A stretch of DNA of 64,000 nucleotides, from assembly GCA_025024175.1 (NCBI GenBank), contig QCXZ01000064.1, positions 2,790,001 through 2,854,000 of the forward strand. Reading direction: 5' to 3'. Under the pieces are notes generated by a model. The model had not been told where the DNA came from. It made no database searches and was given only the letters and a program-made list of their open reading frames with translations. The position numbers and the translations under genes were made by a program. Positions 21,072-31,020 of the stretch are shown in pieces. The DNA is from Rhyzopertha dominica. Taxonomy: Eukaryota > Arthropoda > Insecta > Coleoptera > Bostrichidae. How positions within the stretch are numbered: position 1 is the first letter of the stretch; the number at the start of each line of letters is the position of its first letter.

Positions 21072-21960
21072 ATATGTAAATTACTGAAGGTTCCCGTTGT
21101 AAAAATATTTTTAGGGATATCATTCAATACAAGAGTATGTTTTTTTTGTAAAAAAAAATCTAACTATGCTTAATATTATAAATGTTTTGAGAAAATACTA
21201 ATACCCACCTAAAAGTTAGTCATATCCCAAAGAAAACCTGGAATTGGAAGTTCCTTTAATGTTACATAAAAATCCATAATTGAGTAGCTGAGAAATTGAG
21301 CTAGAAGCTGACATATCGAGAACATTATGGAGATGATTTTCAAAAATCGACAATTTTATTAATAATGACTGGAATCTGTCTGTTATAAGGAGAAGTGTAA
21401 AATAGCTTTTTTTGTTCTTATTATTATTATTTTTACTTTTTTGCCCAATTTATCTGTAATTAAATTATGTATTTCCTTGCAACATTCTTATGGTCCAAAA
21501 CAGAAAAAGTTTCTCGAAATTTACTTATATTTTGATAGCAACCTGGATTGTTACATTTGACCTTTTTATTGATAATTATTATAATAATACTTACCAGCTA
21601 CATTTTGATGTGAATGTTTGTTTTACTAAAATTAAACAGTATGATATACCTCTTCCATTATTTACACTTTTTTTATTTGCTACACTCATTATAGTACAGA
21701 AATTTTACATTAGTAGTTGGGTAAAAAACACTTAGGTGGTATTAGACACTAGAGGGTGAACAGATAACTAATTATACATGTGGAAACACAATTAAATACA
21801 TTTTTACATTGACTTATATGAATATTCACCTAAAAATATATTGTAGTTCATTGAACATATTTATAATCCACAAGGGATTGACACAGAGGAGATCATAGTG
21901 AAAAAGTATTCTGTTTTACACTTTGCAAGTAGCTACACTACTTCATTGGGTATCTGTGTC
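21072..21960. other. No gene seen; possible distal 3' UTR of nerfin-1
   Basis: AT-rich, with only chance ORFs. Read from the right, this is downstream of nerfin-1. AATAAA on the minus strand occurs near 21673 and 21561 and could end its transcript. Confidence 0.35.
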
Positions 21961-22424
21961 TGACTAGAAATGCACTCGCATCTTTATATTATACATTTGG
22001 CTTAAACATATGATGCAATATAAATTAATAACTAGAAATGAGACTAGAACTGCTTTGGGTATAAACTGGCCTTATCCCTTTTACAAAAGCAATGGATGTA
22101 AAATTAAAAGTCATTTTAAGTGCAGAGAAGTTGCCGCTTTAAGCTTATTGCAAACTTATTCCCAAGCCCGCACTGCGAAACTAATATAAATTAAAATATT
22201 TGAATTTTGATATTCAGCGTTTGTAAATTAAATACCTACTATCTTTATGTACAGAAATTTACATTTTAGTATAGATATCACATTTTTAAAAGGTACCTAC
22301 GTAAAATAAAGCTTCGACTAGATTTTCGAAAATTTAACGACTAGAAAGACACTTGGTTTAACGACTAGAATAAAAGGAAACGACGACTAGTGCTGGGTTT
22401 GACTAGAAAAGCTTGAATGACTAG
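21961..22424 (-). promoter_or_regulatory. Cluster of eight miR-279/286/996 seed sites in the nerfin-1 3' UTR
   Basis: On the nerfin-1 mRNA strand the target TCTAGTC (complement of the seed GACUAGA) occurs six times in 460 bases. Plus-strand coordinates are 21961-21968 (full 8-mer with terminal A), 22042-22048, 22316-22322, 22339-22345, 22363-22369 and 22400-22407 (8-mer). Two weaker sites lie at 22385-22390 (6-mer) and 22418-22424 (7-mer-A1). The 21961 site also matches miRNA positions 13-17 (CACTC) in register. One such heptamer per 16 kb is expected by chance. miR-279 repressing nerfin-1 is established in Drosophila sensory development. The sites also indicate that the 3' UTR reaches at least 21961. 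Confidence 0.85.
22246..22253 (-). promoter_or_regulatory. Possible Pumilio site in the nerfin-1 3' UTR
   Basis: The mRNA strand reads TGTACATA, a match to the Pumilio element UGUANAUA. Nearby, 22277-22282 gives TGTGAT, a K-box or miR-2-family core. Each could occur by chance. Confidence 0.3.
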
Positions 22425-22507
22425 GTAAACTGACTATATAATGGGGAAAAATTACGTATGTTACGCTTGATTTACCCAGGTGATATTGGAAACATACCGA
22501 TCAGGCG

Positions 22508-22606
22508 TTAGATACTCTTCTGCTGGTGGTAGGGGTGGTGACCTCCATAGCCTCGGAGGTAGTCTGGCGATGGGTCGCAGCGGAACCAGCCGTTGTCATT
22601 CAACTT
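22508..22606 (-). other. Frame-shifted continuation with coding character after nerfin-1 ZF3
   Basis: After the in-frame TGA at 22598-22596, the +1 frame reads LNDNGWFRCDPSPDYLRG, then YGGHHPYHQQKSI, and stops at 22510-22508. Codons end mostly in C or G, like the gene itself and unlike the AT-rich UTR that follows. Either an indel or sequence error hides the true C-terminus, or the gene uses an unusual frame change. The effect would be about 30 extra residues. Confidence 0.5.
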
Positions 22607-23441
22607 GATGTACAGCCTGGTGTTTCCTGAGGTACGCCAGACGTCGGAAACGTTTCCCGCATTCGTTGCAGGGGTACTGCTCCCCTCCTTCCTGGTTCGC
22701 TTCTTCGGACTTCGTATCTTTGGTAGGTCTAGGTTTGTGCCATCTCCTGTGAGACGCCAGGTTGGCGGGACAATTGAACACCTTGTCGCACTCTGGACAT
22801 CGATACTCCACGTGCACTATCCGCGAGCAGCGGTGTTGGGCCAGACCGAAAGCGTCTTCGTAGAGCTCGCGACAGAGCCGACAAACGTAGTCCCCCAGGT
22901 GGTTCTCGATCTTCGCCAGCTCTGCCTTGGCCTCCTCCGTGATTTCCACCACGTTGAACGCGGGGTCTATGTCTCCCTTTCGAACGACGAGGGTTTCATC
23001 GGGTCCCAGCTCGCGGATTATGGTTCCGCTCACCGGACTGCTGTTGTCCTCGTCGAAGTTGAGTTTCTTCGTGATTTTCGATCTCCTGGCCGGAAGGGCG
23101 GGGTTGGGCGTCTTCTTCTTGGACGGCACCTGGGGGACTTCTTCAGAGGGGTTGGTCTGTCTCTTATATCCGGGCGAGGGCGTGCATGGGGGAGTGATGG
23201 GCGGCTGATTTTTGAGACTCAGGTCCAGAGGACAAGCCGTTAGTTCGAGCGGTTCCGAGTAGCGGAGGTACTGCAGGTGCTGGTGGAGGTGGACGGCGGA
23301 GAGGAGCTGGGGCTCCAGGCCGAGCCGCTGGAGCACCGTCGGGTGGCCGTACGTGGTGAAGCGTTCCATGTCATGGTGGAGCTGCACTAGGGGCATCGAT
23401 GACGACCCTTTGCGGAGGCTTGTGCTCGACTGGGTGAACAT
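22596..23441 (-). CDS. nerfin-1: Nerfin-1/INSM-type zinc-finger transcription factor, 281 aa
   Basis: The single-exon frame opens MFTQSSTSLR. The repressor-recruitment motif CPLDLSLK lies at 70-77, then a Pro/Ser-rich linker, an acidic/basic region, and the EIN-domain zinc fingers: ZF1 at 185-210 (C187, C190, H203), ZF2 at 213-235 (C215, C218, H231, H235) and ZF3 at 256-278 (C258, C261, H274, H278). The YVCRLCRELYEDAFGLAQH and YRCPECDKVFNCPANLASH stretches are those of INSM1, EGL-46 and Nerfin-1, nuclear factors that act briefly in neuronal precursors to control division and axon guidance. The frame stops just after ZF3, but another frame then continues (see 22508-22606). Codons are GC-rich compared with the window, as expected of a conserved host gene. 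Paralogue (nerfin-1 or nerfin-2) is inferred; the miR-279 sites favour nerfin-1. Confidence 0.92.
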   Translation of the reverse strand: MFTQSSTSLRKGSSSMPLVQLHHDMERFTTYGHPTVLQRLGLEPQLLSAVHLHQHLQYLRYSEPLELTACPLDLSLKNQPPITPPCTPSPGYKRQTNPSEEVPQVPSKKKTPNPALPARRSKITKKLNFDEDNSSPVSGTIIRELGPDETLVVRKGDIDPAFNVVEITEEAKAELAKIENHLGDYVCRLCRELYEDAFGLAQHRCSRIVHVEYRCPECDKVFNCPANLASHRRWHKPRPTKDTKSEEANQEGGEQYPCNECGKRFRRLAYLRKHQAVHQVE

Positions 23442-23830
23442 TTAATATTCATCCCCTGTTATAGGGGTCCAATAGCGCGACGGGAACGCCTAGGGAGCGT
23501 GCAGGGCTTGCGCGGGGTGGGGCGACCCACGGCGACGCTATTGGTGCGACGCCGGAGAGTTTGGCCGATTGGCAGTGTAGCAATCTGTGGAAATGCCTCA
23601 ACGGATTTTTCGTTGCGGTTAATTTTTTAGGATTTCGTGTAACGGTTTTTGGACGACGGGATTCCGGGGCAGATGGTCCGGAAAACGTGCAACCAGTTTA
23701 ATTGATTGTGGGGGCGAAGCCCTACTAAAGCGGAGCGTTATTTTTATTGAGCTTCGAATCGTTAATGATGGGCTGCTCGGGAAAATTACCGGTTGGACCG
23801 GTGGAACGGCGCTGCTGTTAAGTAGGTGCT
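23442..23830 (-). promoter_or_regulatory. GC-rich nerfin-1 upstream region with paired CCAAT boxes
   Basis: CpG-rich DNA directly upstream of the ATG. CCAATAGCG at 23469-23477 and its exact inverse CGCTATTGG at 23536-23544 form a pair about 60 bp apart. CCTATAACAGG on the minus strand, just upstream of the ATG, could be a weak TATA. No direct proof of promoter function. Confidence 0.4.
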
Positions 23831-23861
23831 TGTGTTTCCATGTCTTGAAACTAAAGGACAG

Positions 23862-23880
23862 TTCCTTCCTTCCTTCCTTT
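23862..23880. repeat. Short CCTT microsatellite
   Basis: TTCCTTCCTTCCTTCC-type tract of about 19 bp. Confidence 0.6.
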
Positions 23881-24089
23881 ACATCTGATGTTAGCAGTTG
23901 CTATTCTGTTACTGCTATGGTTATAGCATTACTTCTGCATTATAGTTTCAATCCTGTTCATCAAATACTCATGTAATTACTTAATATTTTAATTTGGGGT
24001 TAAAAGTATACGTACAGTTTGGGAATGAAATGTTATCATATACCGGATATTAAAAAAGTGTAAAAAATTCAGGGAGGACCAGCATAAAT

Positions 24090-24725
24090 AAAAAAGTCTT
24101 GGTAAACATAGGTCGGAGATGGAGAAGGTTATTTTTTACCTCTCGATCTGCCAAAGCTTGCTTTTTTTATAATAGTTGGCTGCTGCGCGACGTCTTTATG
24201 ATGAAGCTTATCCATATATCCAGATTCCGTCACATCGTATGTTTGGAAAAATTCACCAAAGATTGTATGATACCAGGTGATGTCTATACTCCTACAGCAG
24301 AAGACTATTTTTTATCACGGACAGAACATGATTCGGGGGCTAATGTGCGAAAAATTTCAGCCGAAGTAAGAATTATTGCTTCTTTTGTTTTTATTTTTTG
24401 GCACTAGTCTCTACGCAACGATGCTACAGACCCCAGTTTTCTTGCCTATATTATTTTTTACCGATGAAGCTGGGTTCACACGAAATGGAACTGTTAATTC
24501 CCACAAAACGTATGTTTGAGTCGACGAAAATCTTAATTCTCTAATGCAATCTCGACATCGACATGATGGTGCTCCAGCCCATTTTTCCATTGCCGTTAGA
24601 GAGCATTTAGACCTTGCAAGATCGCCCGACTTGAACCCTCTAGATTTATATTTTGGGGATATCTGAAAACATTAATCTATGGTACTACTGTATGTGAAGC
24701 ATCGAACTAATAAAAAATGTCAAGA
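24090..24725 (+). pseudogene. Degenerate DD41D-type mariner transposase
   Basis: Scattered frames spell the expected order: RRLYDEAYPYIQIPSHRMFG (N-terminal helix-turn-helix), FTDEAGFTRNGTVNSHKTYV (first catalytic Asp), HDGAPAHFSIAVREHLDLA (second Asp), then RSPDLNPLDLYFWGYLKTL (third Asp). About a third of the usual length is missing, including the segment between LDL and RSPD, and several stops and shifts are present. No inverted ends were found. A long-dead copy. Confidence 0.7.
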
Positions 24726-25698
24726 GTTTAAATATTCTTAGACCAAAAATGTGATGCCTCTTTGGAAATAGGACGGTACTTTGAACACGTTATGTGACTT
24801 TACTTTTCGTTTTCGCTAAGAGCTTCTTTTGTTTGCTATTGCAAATAAATGTTTCAAAAAACCTCCGAAACCCTTACATGGCAACTCCTGTTTACAAAGA
24901 CTTTTTTGCTTATTTTTATTTATACTATTTTCTATTTTTAACATTCTGTCTCAAGAACTATAACACATTAGTATAGTACAACCCTTCTGCCGGAGGTATA
25001 GCTACCATAGTTATAAAATAGACTGGGCGTACGTCGAGATTCCTCCAGATGTGATTGATAATTCTTCCAGGTTTGTATTTGTTAAATAGTTCGGGTTAGT
25101 CTTGTCTGCTACCCAAAACTCCAAATAACATATAATACGTCGTAAGCGAAAAACGACGGTAAGGCAAAACACATTAGTAGGTATTTAATTACATAAAAAG
25201 TTGATTTATCTCCATTTAGACTTATGCTAGTATAAATATTTTTTTCTAAAATGTGGCGGTATTTATTTAATCCATTTCGGGTGTTCCTGGCCCAAATTTC
25301 AATCGTGTTGTGCCGTGATATCGTTTTCTCTTGACCCCTCCGGATCCGATATGCCCACCTGGTACCATACGGTGGTTTCATCCCCGTTTTTACACTTTCT
25401 CCTTTATCCAATCAACATCTTTTAATCGCACCTGTCAGAAAAGGTACCGTTTGGTAAAGCAATCTATTTGGGATGCGGCGTTGTCAATTTTCTGAAAGCT
25501 CTTTCAAAAGCCAGGGTAATTTCAAAACTAACAAATATGTGTAGAATTATTATACATGATGGACTATCATCGTTGGGATTTCAGGCTAAATATAAATAAA
25601 TAAATAAATAATTTTATTTCCTACAGGTTTGCACTCATAGGAAAATCATAGAAAATTACATATACATACTCCTATCGAAAATAATGATTATGTCTATA
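24726..25698. other. No supportable gene; AAAT microsatellite
   Basis: A 100-codon minus-strand frame (25109-25411) contains KPPYGTRWAYRIRRGQEKT and is mildly suggestive, but matches nothing I know. An (AAAT)n tract lies at 25588-25612. Confidence 0.35.
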
Positions 25699-26995
25699 CA
25701 GGACGTTTCACGAATGATAATGACCCTGACGAAAATAAAAATTAAATCCAAAATACATTTGCAGAGGTAACATTGATAATTGCTAATCGTCTTAAAAAAT
25801 ATAAAACGTATAGCTGTATAATTCGTAAATTTTGACATAAACTTCAATCATTTGCTTTAAGTAGATTCGGTATTGTAAAACGAATTTTATTTTTGAAAAA
25901 TGTTTATTCAATAACATTAATGTAATAAATGCCCAAAATGGCGATATTTACACAAGCTTGAATTCGAGCTCAAAACGATCTTTTAACATACATTAATATT
26001 TCTGGAGTGATGGATCTACATGCATCAGGTATTTTATTTTCTAAATATTCTACACCTTTAATTGGTGTTTGGTATATCTGCTCTTTTACCATTCCCCGCA
26101 GAAAAAAATCCAAAGGAGTAAGGTCCGGGCTTCTCGGTGGCCAATGATTAATTGAACCTCTTCCTATCCATCGGTTAGGCAAAACCAAATCTAGATGATT
26201 TCGCACTATTCTATGATGATGCGCAGGTGCCCCATCTTGTTGGAACCATAGATCTTGTCTTACTTGTAAATTTACATTTTGGAGAAGTACCGGTAAAATG
26301 TTTCTTAAAAAATGTAGATAAGTATTTTCGTTTAAACTATCGCGAAAAAAATAAGGCCCAACAATTTGTTTCCCGAATATTCCGCACCAGACATTCGTCG
26401 AGTAGATAGTTTGAAAATGTCCTTTTCGAATCAAACATGGATTTTCTTGCGCATAATAATGCACGATATGTTTGTTAACTCCATCATTATTAGAAAATCT
26501 TGCTTCATCTGAGAAGCAAATGTTGTCATAAAATCTCAAATTCAAATTTTGGTGTTCCGGAAAAAAATTACAAAAAGCCAGTTTTTTAGGATAATCTGTC
26601 TCCTTTAAGGCCTGAATCAATTGCAAGTGATACGGATGAAATTGATTGCCTTTAATTATTCGGTGTACTGAAGACAGGCTAATACCCGTTACTCTTGAGA
26701 CTACACTTTGACTAATATGAGGATTTTCGTCAATCATTTCCAATACTCTAATTTTATTATCAGGATAACAGGGCCTGTTGCTGTTCTTACTCTTGACTTT
26801 TTCAGTGGTGGGCAGTTTGTTCTTAAAGTTAATTCAAGTCTCTTGAAAAATTGTATCGGCAGGAGCTCTTCTATTTGGAAAACGTTGTCTGTATAAACGG
26901 GCAGCAGCTGAAGCATTTTTCTTGCATTCACCATAAATCAAAAACATAACTGTTTTTCATCATTTGAATAGATGTGACTTTTAATAAATACAGTG
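25699..26995 (-). mobile_element. Mariner DD41D family copy A, truncated at one end
   Basis: After a TA at 25697-25698 the element begins CAGGACGTTTCACGAATGAT, the same terminal repeat as in copies at 36619 and 54558. Homology to those copies ends at about 26995, after AATACAGTG, so the transposase-proximal end, roughly 150 bp with its repeat, is missing. Confidence 0.75.
25970..26934 (-). pseudogene. Mariner DD41D transposase, copy A, nearly full but broken
   Basis: The main frame (26743-25970) carries a helix-turn-helix (SRVTGISLSSVHRIIKGNQF), the first Asp in CFSDEARFSNN, the second in WFQQDGAPAHHH and the third in PDLTPLDFFLRG. There are 41 residues between the second and third, so it is of DD41D type as in the rosa/VS mariner groups. 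The N-terminus continues in another frame (26934-26734, RLELTLRTNCPPLKK...), which shows a frameshift near 26740. A nonsense codon ends the protein at KRSF, where copy C reads KRSFWARIQ. The enzyme would cut and paste the element at TA sites; this copy is dead. Confidence 0.85.
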
Positions 26996-27202
26996 TCGCT
27001 CATTTTAATTTGTTTTTACGAGGAATACCTACATTTTTTTAAAATTTAGTCTTTAAGATTTATTATTGTCAATACCAATACTATTGAAGATTGTCTACTT
27101 GGTTGACGATAATTTAAAACCAGCTAATAATTGGCAACTGCGGTATGCTCGCATGCTTATAGAACTATGTGTTTAGCGGACAGCTGTCTAGAAACCGAAT
27201 TG

Positions 27203-27290
27203 TGACGTCAGTGTAGGGCAGCTGTCGCTGGTTCCGACAATGGGGGGTGATAAACCCCGTATAAAATACGCCATGGGGCATGAATAGATA
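27203..27290 (+). promoter_or_regulatory. Possible core promoter: CRE plus TATA box
   Basis: A perfect TGACGTCA lies at 27203-27210 and GTATAAAATACG at about 27259-27270, flanked by CAGCTG E-boxes (27181 and 27219). A short frame with a CCATGG start context follows at 27401. The arrangement suits a TATA promoter, but no gene downstream is confirmed. Confidence 0.35.
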
Positions 27291-27400
27291 ACTGGACACA
27301 CGCGAATTTGTTTATGTGGTTGGGTGAACAAGGAAAGATTTCCTTGGATTGACAGAGGAATAGCTTCACATAGAATTAGTGTATAGGAAAGCTTTCTGCC

Positions 27401-27622
27401 ATGGTCAATAGCATAAAAACGTTTTTATTATGTTGTTTTAGCTTCTTACGTTGCCTAACAAAAATTGATATTGTTGTCATTTTTAAGCACTTCGCTTTTA
27501 TTGTACTTTTTTATGGACTTTTCGGTTCAAAAACAATGTTATGGTACAAAATAAATTTGTCAAATCTAACGTTTTTCAAAACAAGAATTTTTTACCTCAT
27601 AATTGACCGGTTTTGCCTATGA
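27401..27622 (+). CDS. Short hydrophobic ORF downstream of the putative promoter
   Basis: The ATG at 27401 in the context GCCATGG opens MVNSIKTFLLCCFSFLRCL, which could be a signal peptide or membrane segment, and the frame continues for 73 codons, hydrophobic throughout. No homologue is recognised. In AT-rich DNA a hydrophobic frame of this length can arise by chance, so this is a weak candidate for a first exon. Confidence 0.2.
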   Translation: MVNSIKTFLLCCFSFLRCLTKIDIVVIFKHFAFIVLFYGLFGSKTMLWYKINLSNLTFFKTRIFYLIIDRFCL

Positions 27623-29769
27623 TGGTGGATAAATTGGTACATTTGGAAAAAACCTCTCGTGAATTAAAGGCTTCTTAACTCTCTTATACAAGAAAGAAAT
27701 AGCTGAACCAAACGGGTGCGCAGACTTATTACTATAACCAAGAAACAAAAAAATTAATAACAAAAGGGTCTAATGGGCTGCATTTGATTTTTGAGCAAAT
27801 ATACAACTTTTATAATTAACGCCTCCCATTGTCAAACAGTTGCAATAAATTGTAAGTTACTTATGATTATATTGAAAGCCATAAAATTCTCTTTAAAACT
27901 AGTCATTATTCGTTAAATTCGGTCAAACCATACTTCAGTTATACCATTATGAAGATTTGAAACTTCTATTCCTCCTGTTGTGATTGTCATAGAAACTAGA
28001 AAAAAATGTTCGAAGAAAATTTATTAAGAAATAAATTATTATATTGAGTTTATTTTAGACCAACATTGTATTGCAACTTTTTGGAGAAAGAAACGATTCT
28101 TTCATATTAAATCCGCCACATAGCGAAGTTACAAACTTCATAATATTTTAAATGAAATCTGGGTGGCCACATTTGTTAAAAAAATTACCGCAAGATTAAT
28201 TTCCAAAATACAGCCGCTGTCCTGGCTTAACTGATCATCCTGTATGTATAAATTTTTGTTGATTGATTGATTAAACCAGCGTAAAGTCCGCATTTCTGCC
28301 ACTCCTGGATATACCACCGGGCCGGCCGTCTACGCTGGGTTGGAGGGATACATGGTGATTGCTAGTAGTGCGGCTGCATTGTTCTTCTTGTTGCAGGTCG
28401 TTTAAGAGTGCTGAGATTCTGTAGGCATTTTCCATTGAGGTTTACGTTGTTCGTAGTTGTTGAACAGTTTTTTCCAAGTTACTTCTGAGCTTCGAGGGTA
28501 GTTAAGTCTTCCAGGATTTTATGTACCATTATTGTGTTATTTCTTGTATACACTTAACTGTATACATGGAACTTCACTATAGCAACCGCAACAATGATAA
28601 TAGTAACGCAAACATAACACTAGGACACAATGTGAATTAAACTCTTACAACTTTATATAGTTGTTGGATTTCTGTAACTTGTTTAGGTTTCTCTTTCACG
28701 ATGATGTTGACGTTTTCTTGTGTGATTTCATCTGTTTGTCCGATCGCTTGCTGGAGCTCTAGATGGGGTGATGATCTAGGGGATTATTCTTGAATGTGTG
28801 CATTTTTTCTTCCGTAGTTTCTGGTAAACCATTTGAGTTGTCGGTGTCTGTTTATGATCATAAAACTCATTAGCAGTTCTTTTTATTAGGTCTGTTTATT
28901 GTTCTCCCAACAGTCGTGTAAGGCATTTGCAAAAAGTTTGCAGTTTCTCAAATGAGACGAGCTCCTATTTTGTTCCGTTAGTACATAGAAACGAATGCCT
29001 TTTCATATTTTCTTCACAGGCACATTGGTTTTCTAAATCAGAAACGTTTTCCTCAACGTCGATTTCTTCTTCTTCGCTTTCTCCTCCGTTATCCTCCATC
29101 TGAATATCTTCCGCCTTTCTCTCATCAACTTCAAGTTCGTTAATTCCATATTTCCATGGCTGGCACATTGTCGCAAAAAATTGTTAAATACAATCGAGCA
29201 CAATAACCTGATAACCAGCAATACTCAATTACGATTCTATTACGCACCCCCAAGAGGGGTGCCACACTCAGAATTACCAGCGATCGTTTGCAGATTAACT
29301 TCTTACATCGGTCCTCTTTATTTGGGCCTTCAAGTGTATAACCTGCGTTCCTTACGACCTGTTTCTTAACAAAGGCACAAACACAAAGGACAATAGTGCA
29401 GGGGTACCGGAGTTTGAAAGGAATACACCTTAAGGGTAGCTCGTTATTTCTTGTCGGAGCCTAAATGGCACCTGTTGCTCTTGAATGGAGTCGGCGTGTT
29501 GAATAAATTAAGCGACGGAGAGATTATGCGGAGAAAGTGAAAACTAGGGGGTTGGAAAAGGGGATTTCAGCTAAACTGGTCTGACGAACAGTAGTGGACA
29601 AGCTCCGATAAACAAAGAAGTTTAATGAGTCTGCACGTTGTATTAATAAACATTGAGTAAGCATATGAAACAGTTAGAAGAGGGTAGTTGTGGAAGACTA
29701 TGGTAAAACTTATAATACCAAAGATAACTGAAAAGCTCAATGCAGATGTGGATATAGTTTTTGTTTTAA
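27623..29769. other. No supportable gene; one acidic ORF
   Basis: A 67-codon minus-strand frame (29168-28965) is strongly acidic (EDIQMEDNGGESEEEEIDVE) and then reads FLCTNGTK before a stop. Beyond the stop, other frames read FYDHKQTPTTQMVYQKLRKK. This looks like the decayed N-terminus of a transposase, perhaps piggyBac-like, but cannot be assigned. Confidence 0.25.
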
Positions 29770-31020
29770 ACAATTCTGCAAAGATTACGTTTTGTTTTCG
29801 GTGATTTGAACACTCCTTATTTTACCAGCGGCTCATGTGATGCTCACAATACTATCCGGAACTATTTCACAACTTTTCACAGCTCAACGGCATTGATATT
29901 TATTATGGTTGGAGTTTGGATCTTGTTGTACTTCCATTCTTGACCATTACTATTTAAAGTATGTATGTTTTTTTAACGACGGTGATGGTTTTCACAAGCA
30001 AAAATCTCTTTTGCAACAAATAATATTAATATTAATATTGAAAGTTCAATTTCTTACTTGCAAAATATTGGAGCTATTTGATAAACATGCCCCTTTCAAG
30101 ACCGCGCGTATTATTAAACCTTATGCACCTTCGATGACAAACACGTTCAAAATTATGATGAGTTGCAGAGACAAGGCATTAAGAACATTTAAAAGACATA
30201 GATCTTTAGAAAATNGGACCCAGTAATAAAGCTGCTTACCTACAATATTTTACGTCCATTTTTACACCTCCAAACAATTGTCGGGCTATATACAATTGCA
30301 GAATATATGGCAAAAAACATAAAGGTGACCACCATTTTAGTTTTCATTTGGCTACCCCTGATAAAATTAGTCAAATTATTTGTTCCTTAAAATCCGACGC
30401 TTACGTCAGTGATAACGTGAATGCTTGCATGGTGAAATTATATTTGCCGCATATTTGCAATTACATAACGCATGTAATTAATTGTTGTTTAGAGGTGGGA
30501 TTCTTTCCAGATATGTGGAAACCAACAGCGGTAACCCCTTTACCCAAAATTAGCTCTCCAAAGCGGTACAGTGACTTACGGCCAATAAGCATCATAACTA
30601 CTCTTTCGAAGGTTCTTGAAAAGTTTATCCAAAAGCAAATATATAGTTACGCAATAGATAATAAAATAAATAGATAAAACCAACATCATTGATGATATCA
30701 TAACAACAGATAGTGGTCGCGCCACTTCTCTAGTTCTTTTAGACTTTTCGAAAGCTTTCGATACTCTCGATCACATATGTGTGCTAAATTAGTTTACTAT
30801 GGATTTGACGTGAACTTCGTTAGCTTTTTTAAGTCTTATCTGAGCGATAGATATCAAACTGTTAAATTATGTGCTAAGACCTCAGATCTATCAAATATTA
30901 CTCGGGTGTTCTTCAGGGCTCAGTTTTGGGACCCATCTTTTTTCTTATTTATATTGCGTACAACTTTGTTCCTGGCGCGATTAGACGATTGTCTTCAAAT
31001 ATTTTTCGTAAGGAAATAAA
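29770..31020 (+). pseudogene. Non-LTR retrotransposon (Jockey-like) fragment
   Basis: In order, over several frames: endonuclease pieces (FGDLNTPYFTSGSCD and a LDLVV-like stretch), the linker LELFDKHAPFKTARIIKPYA, RT motifs WKPTAVTPLPK and YSDLRPISIITTLSKVLEKF, then LVLLDFSKAFDTLDH (motif A), SYLSDRYQTV and GVLQGSVLGPIFFLFI. The YxDD box and C-terminus are missing, as is the 5' end. At least three frame changes and several stops interrupt it. The order and sequences fit Jockey/CR1-type LINEs. It is a dead insertion. Confidence 0.85.

Noticed and set aside
22593..23243. Long plus-strand ORF opposite nerfin-1 (216 codons)
   Set aside because: It is the antisense shadow of the GC-rich zinc-finger gene; no domain on this strand.
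25109..25411. 100-codon minus-strand ORF
   Set aside because: Begins with a plausible peptide but becomes hydrophobic and AT-driven; no family recognised.
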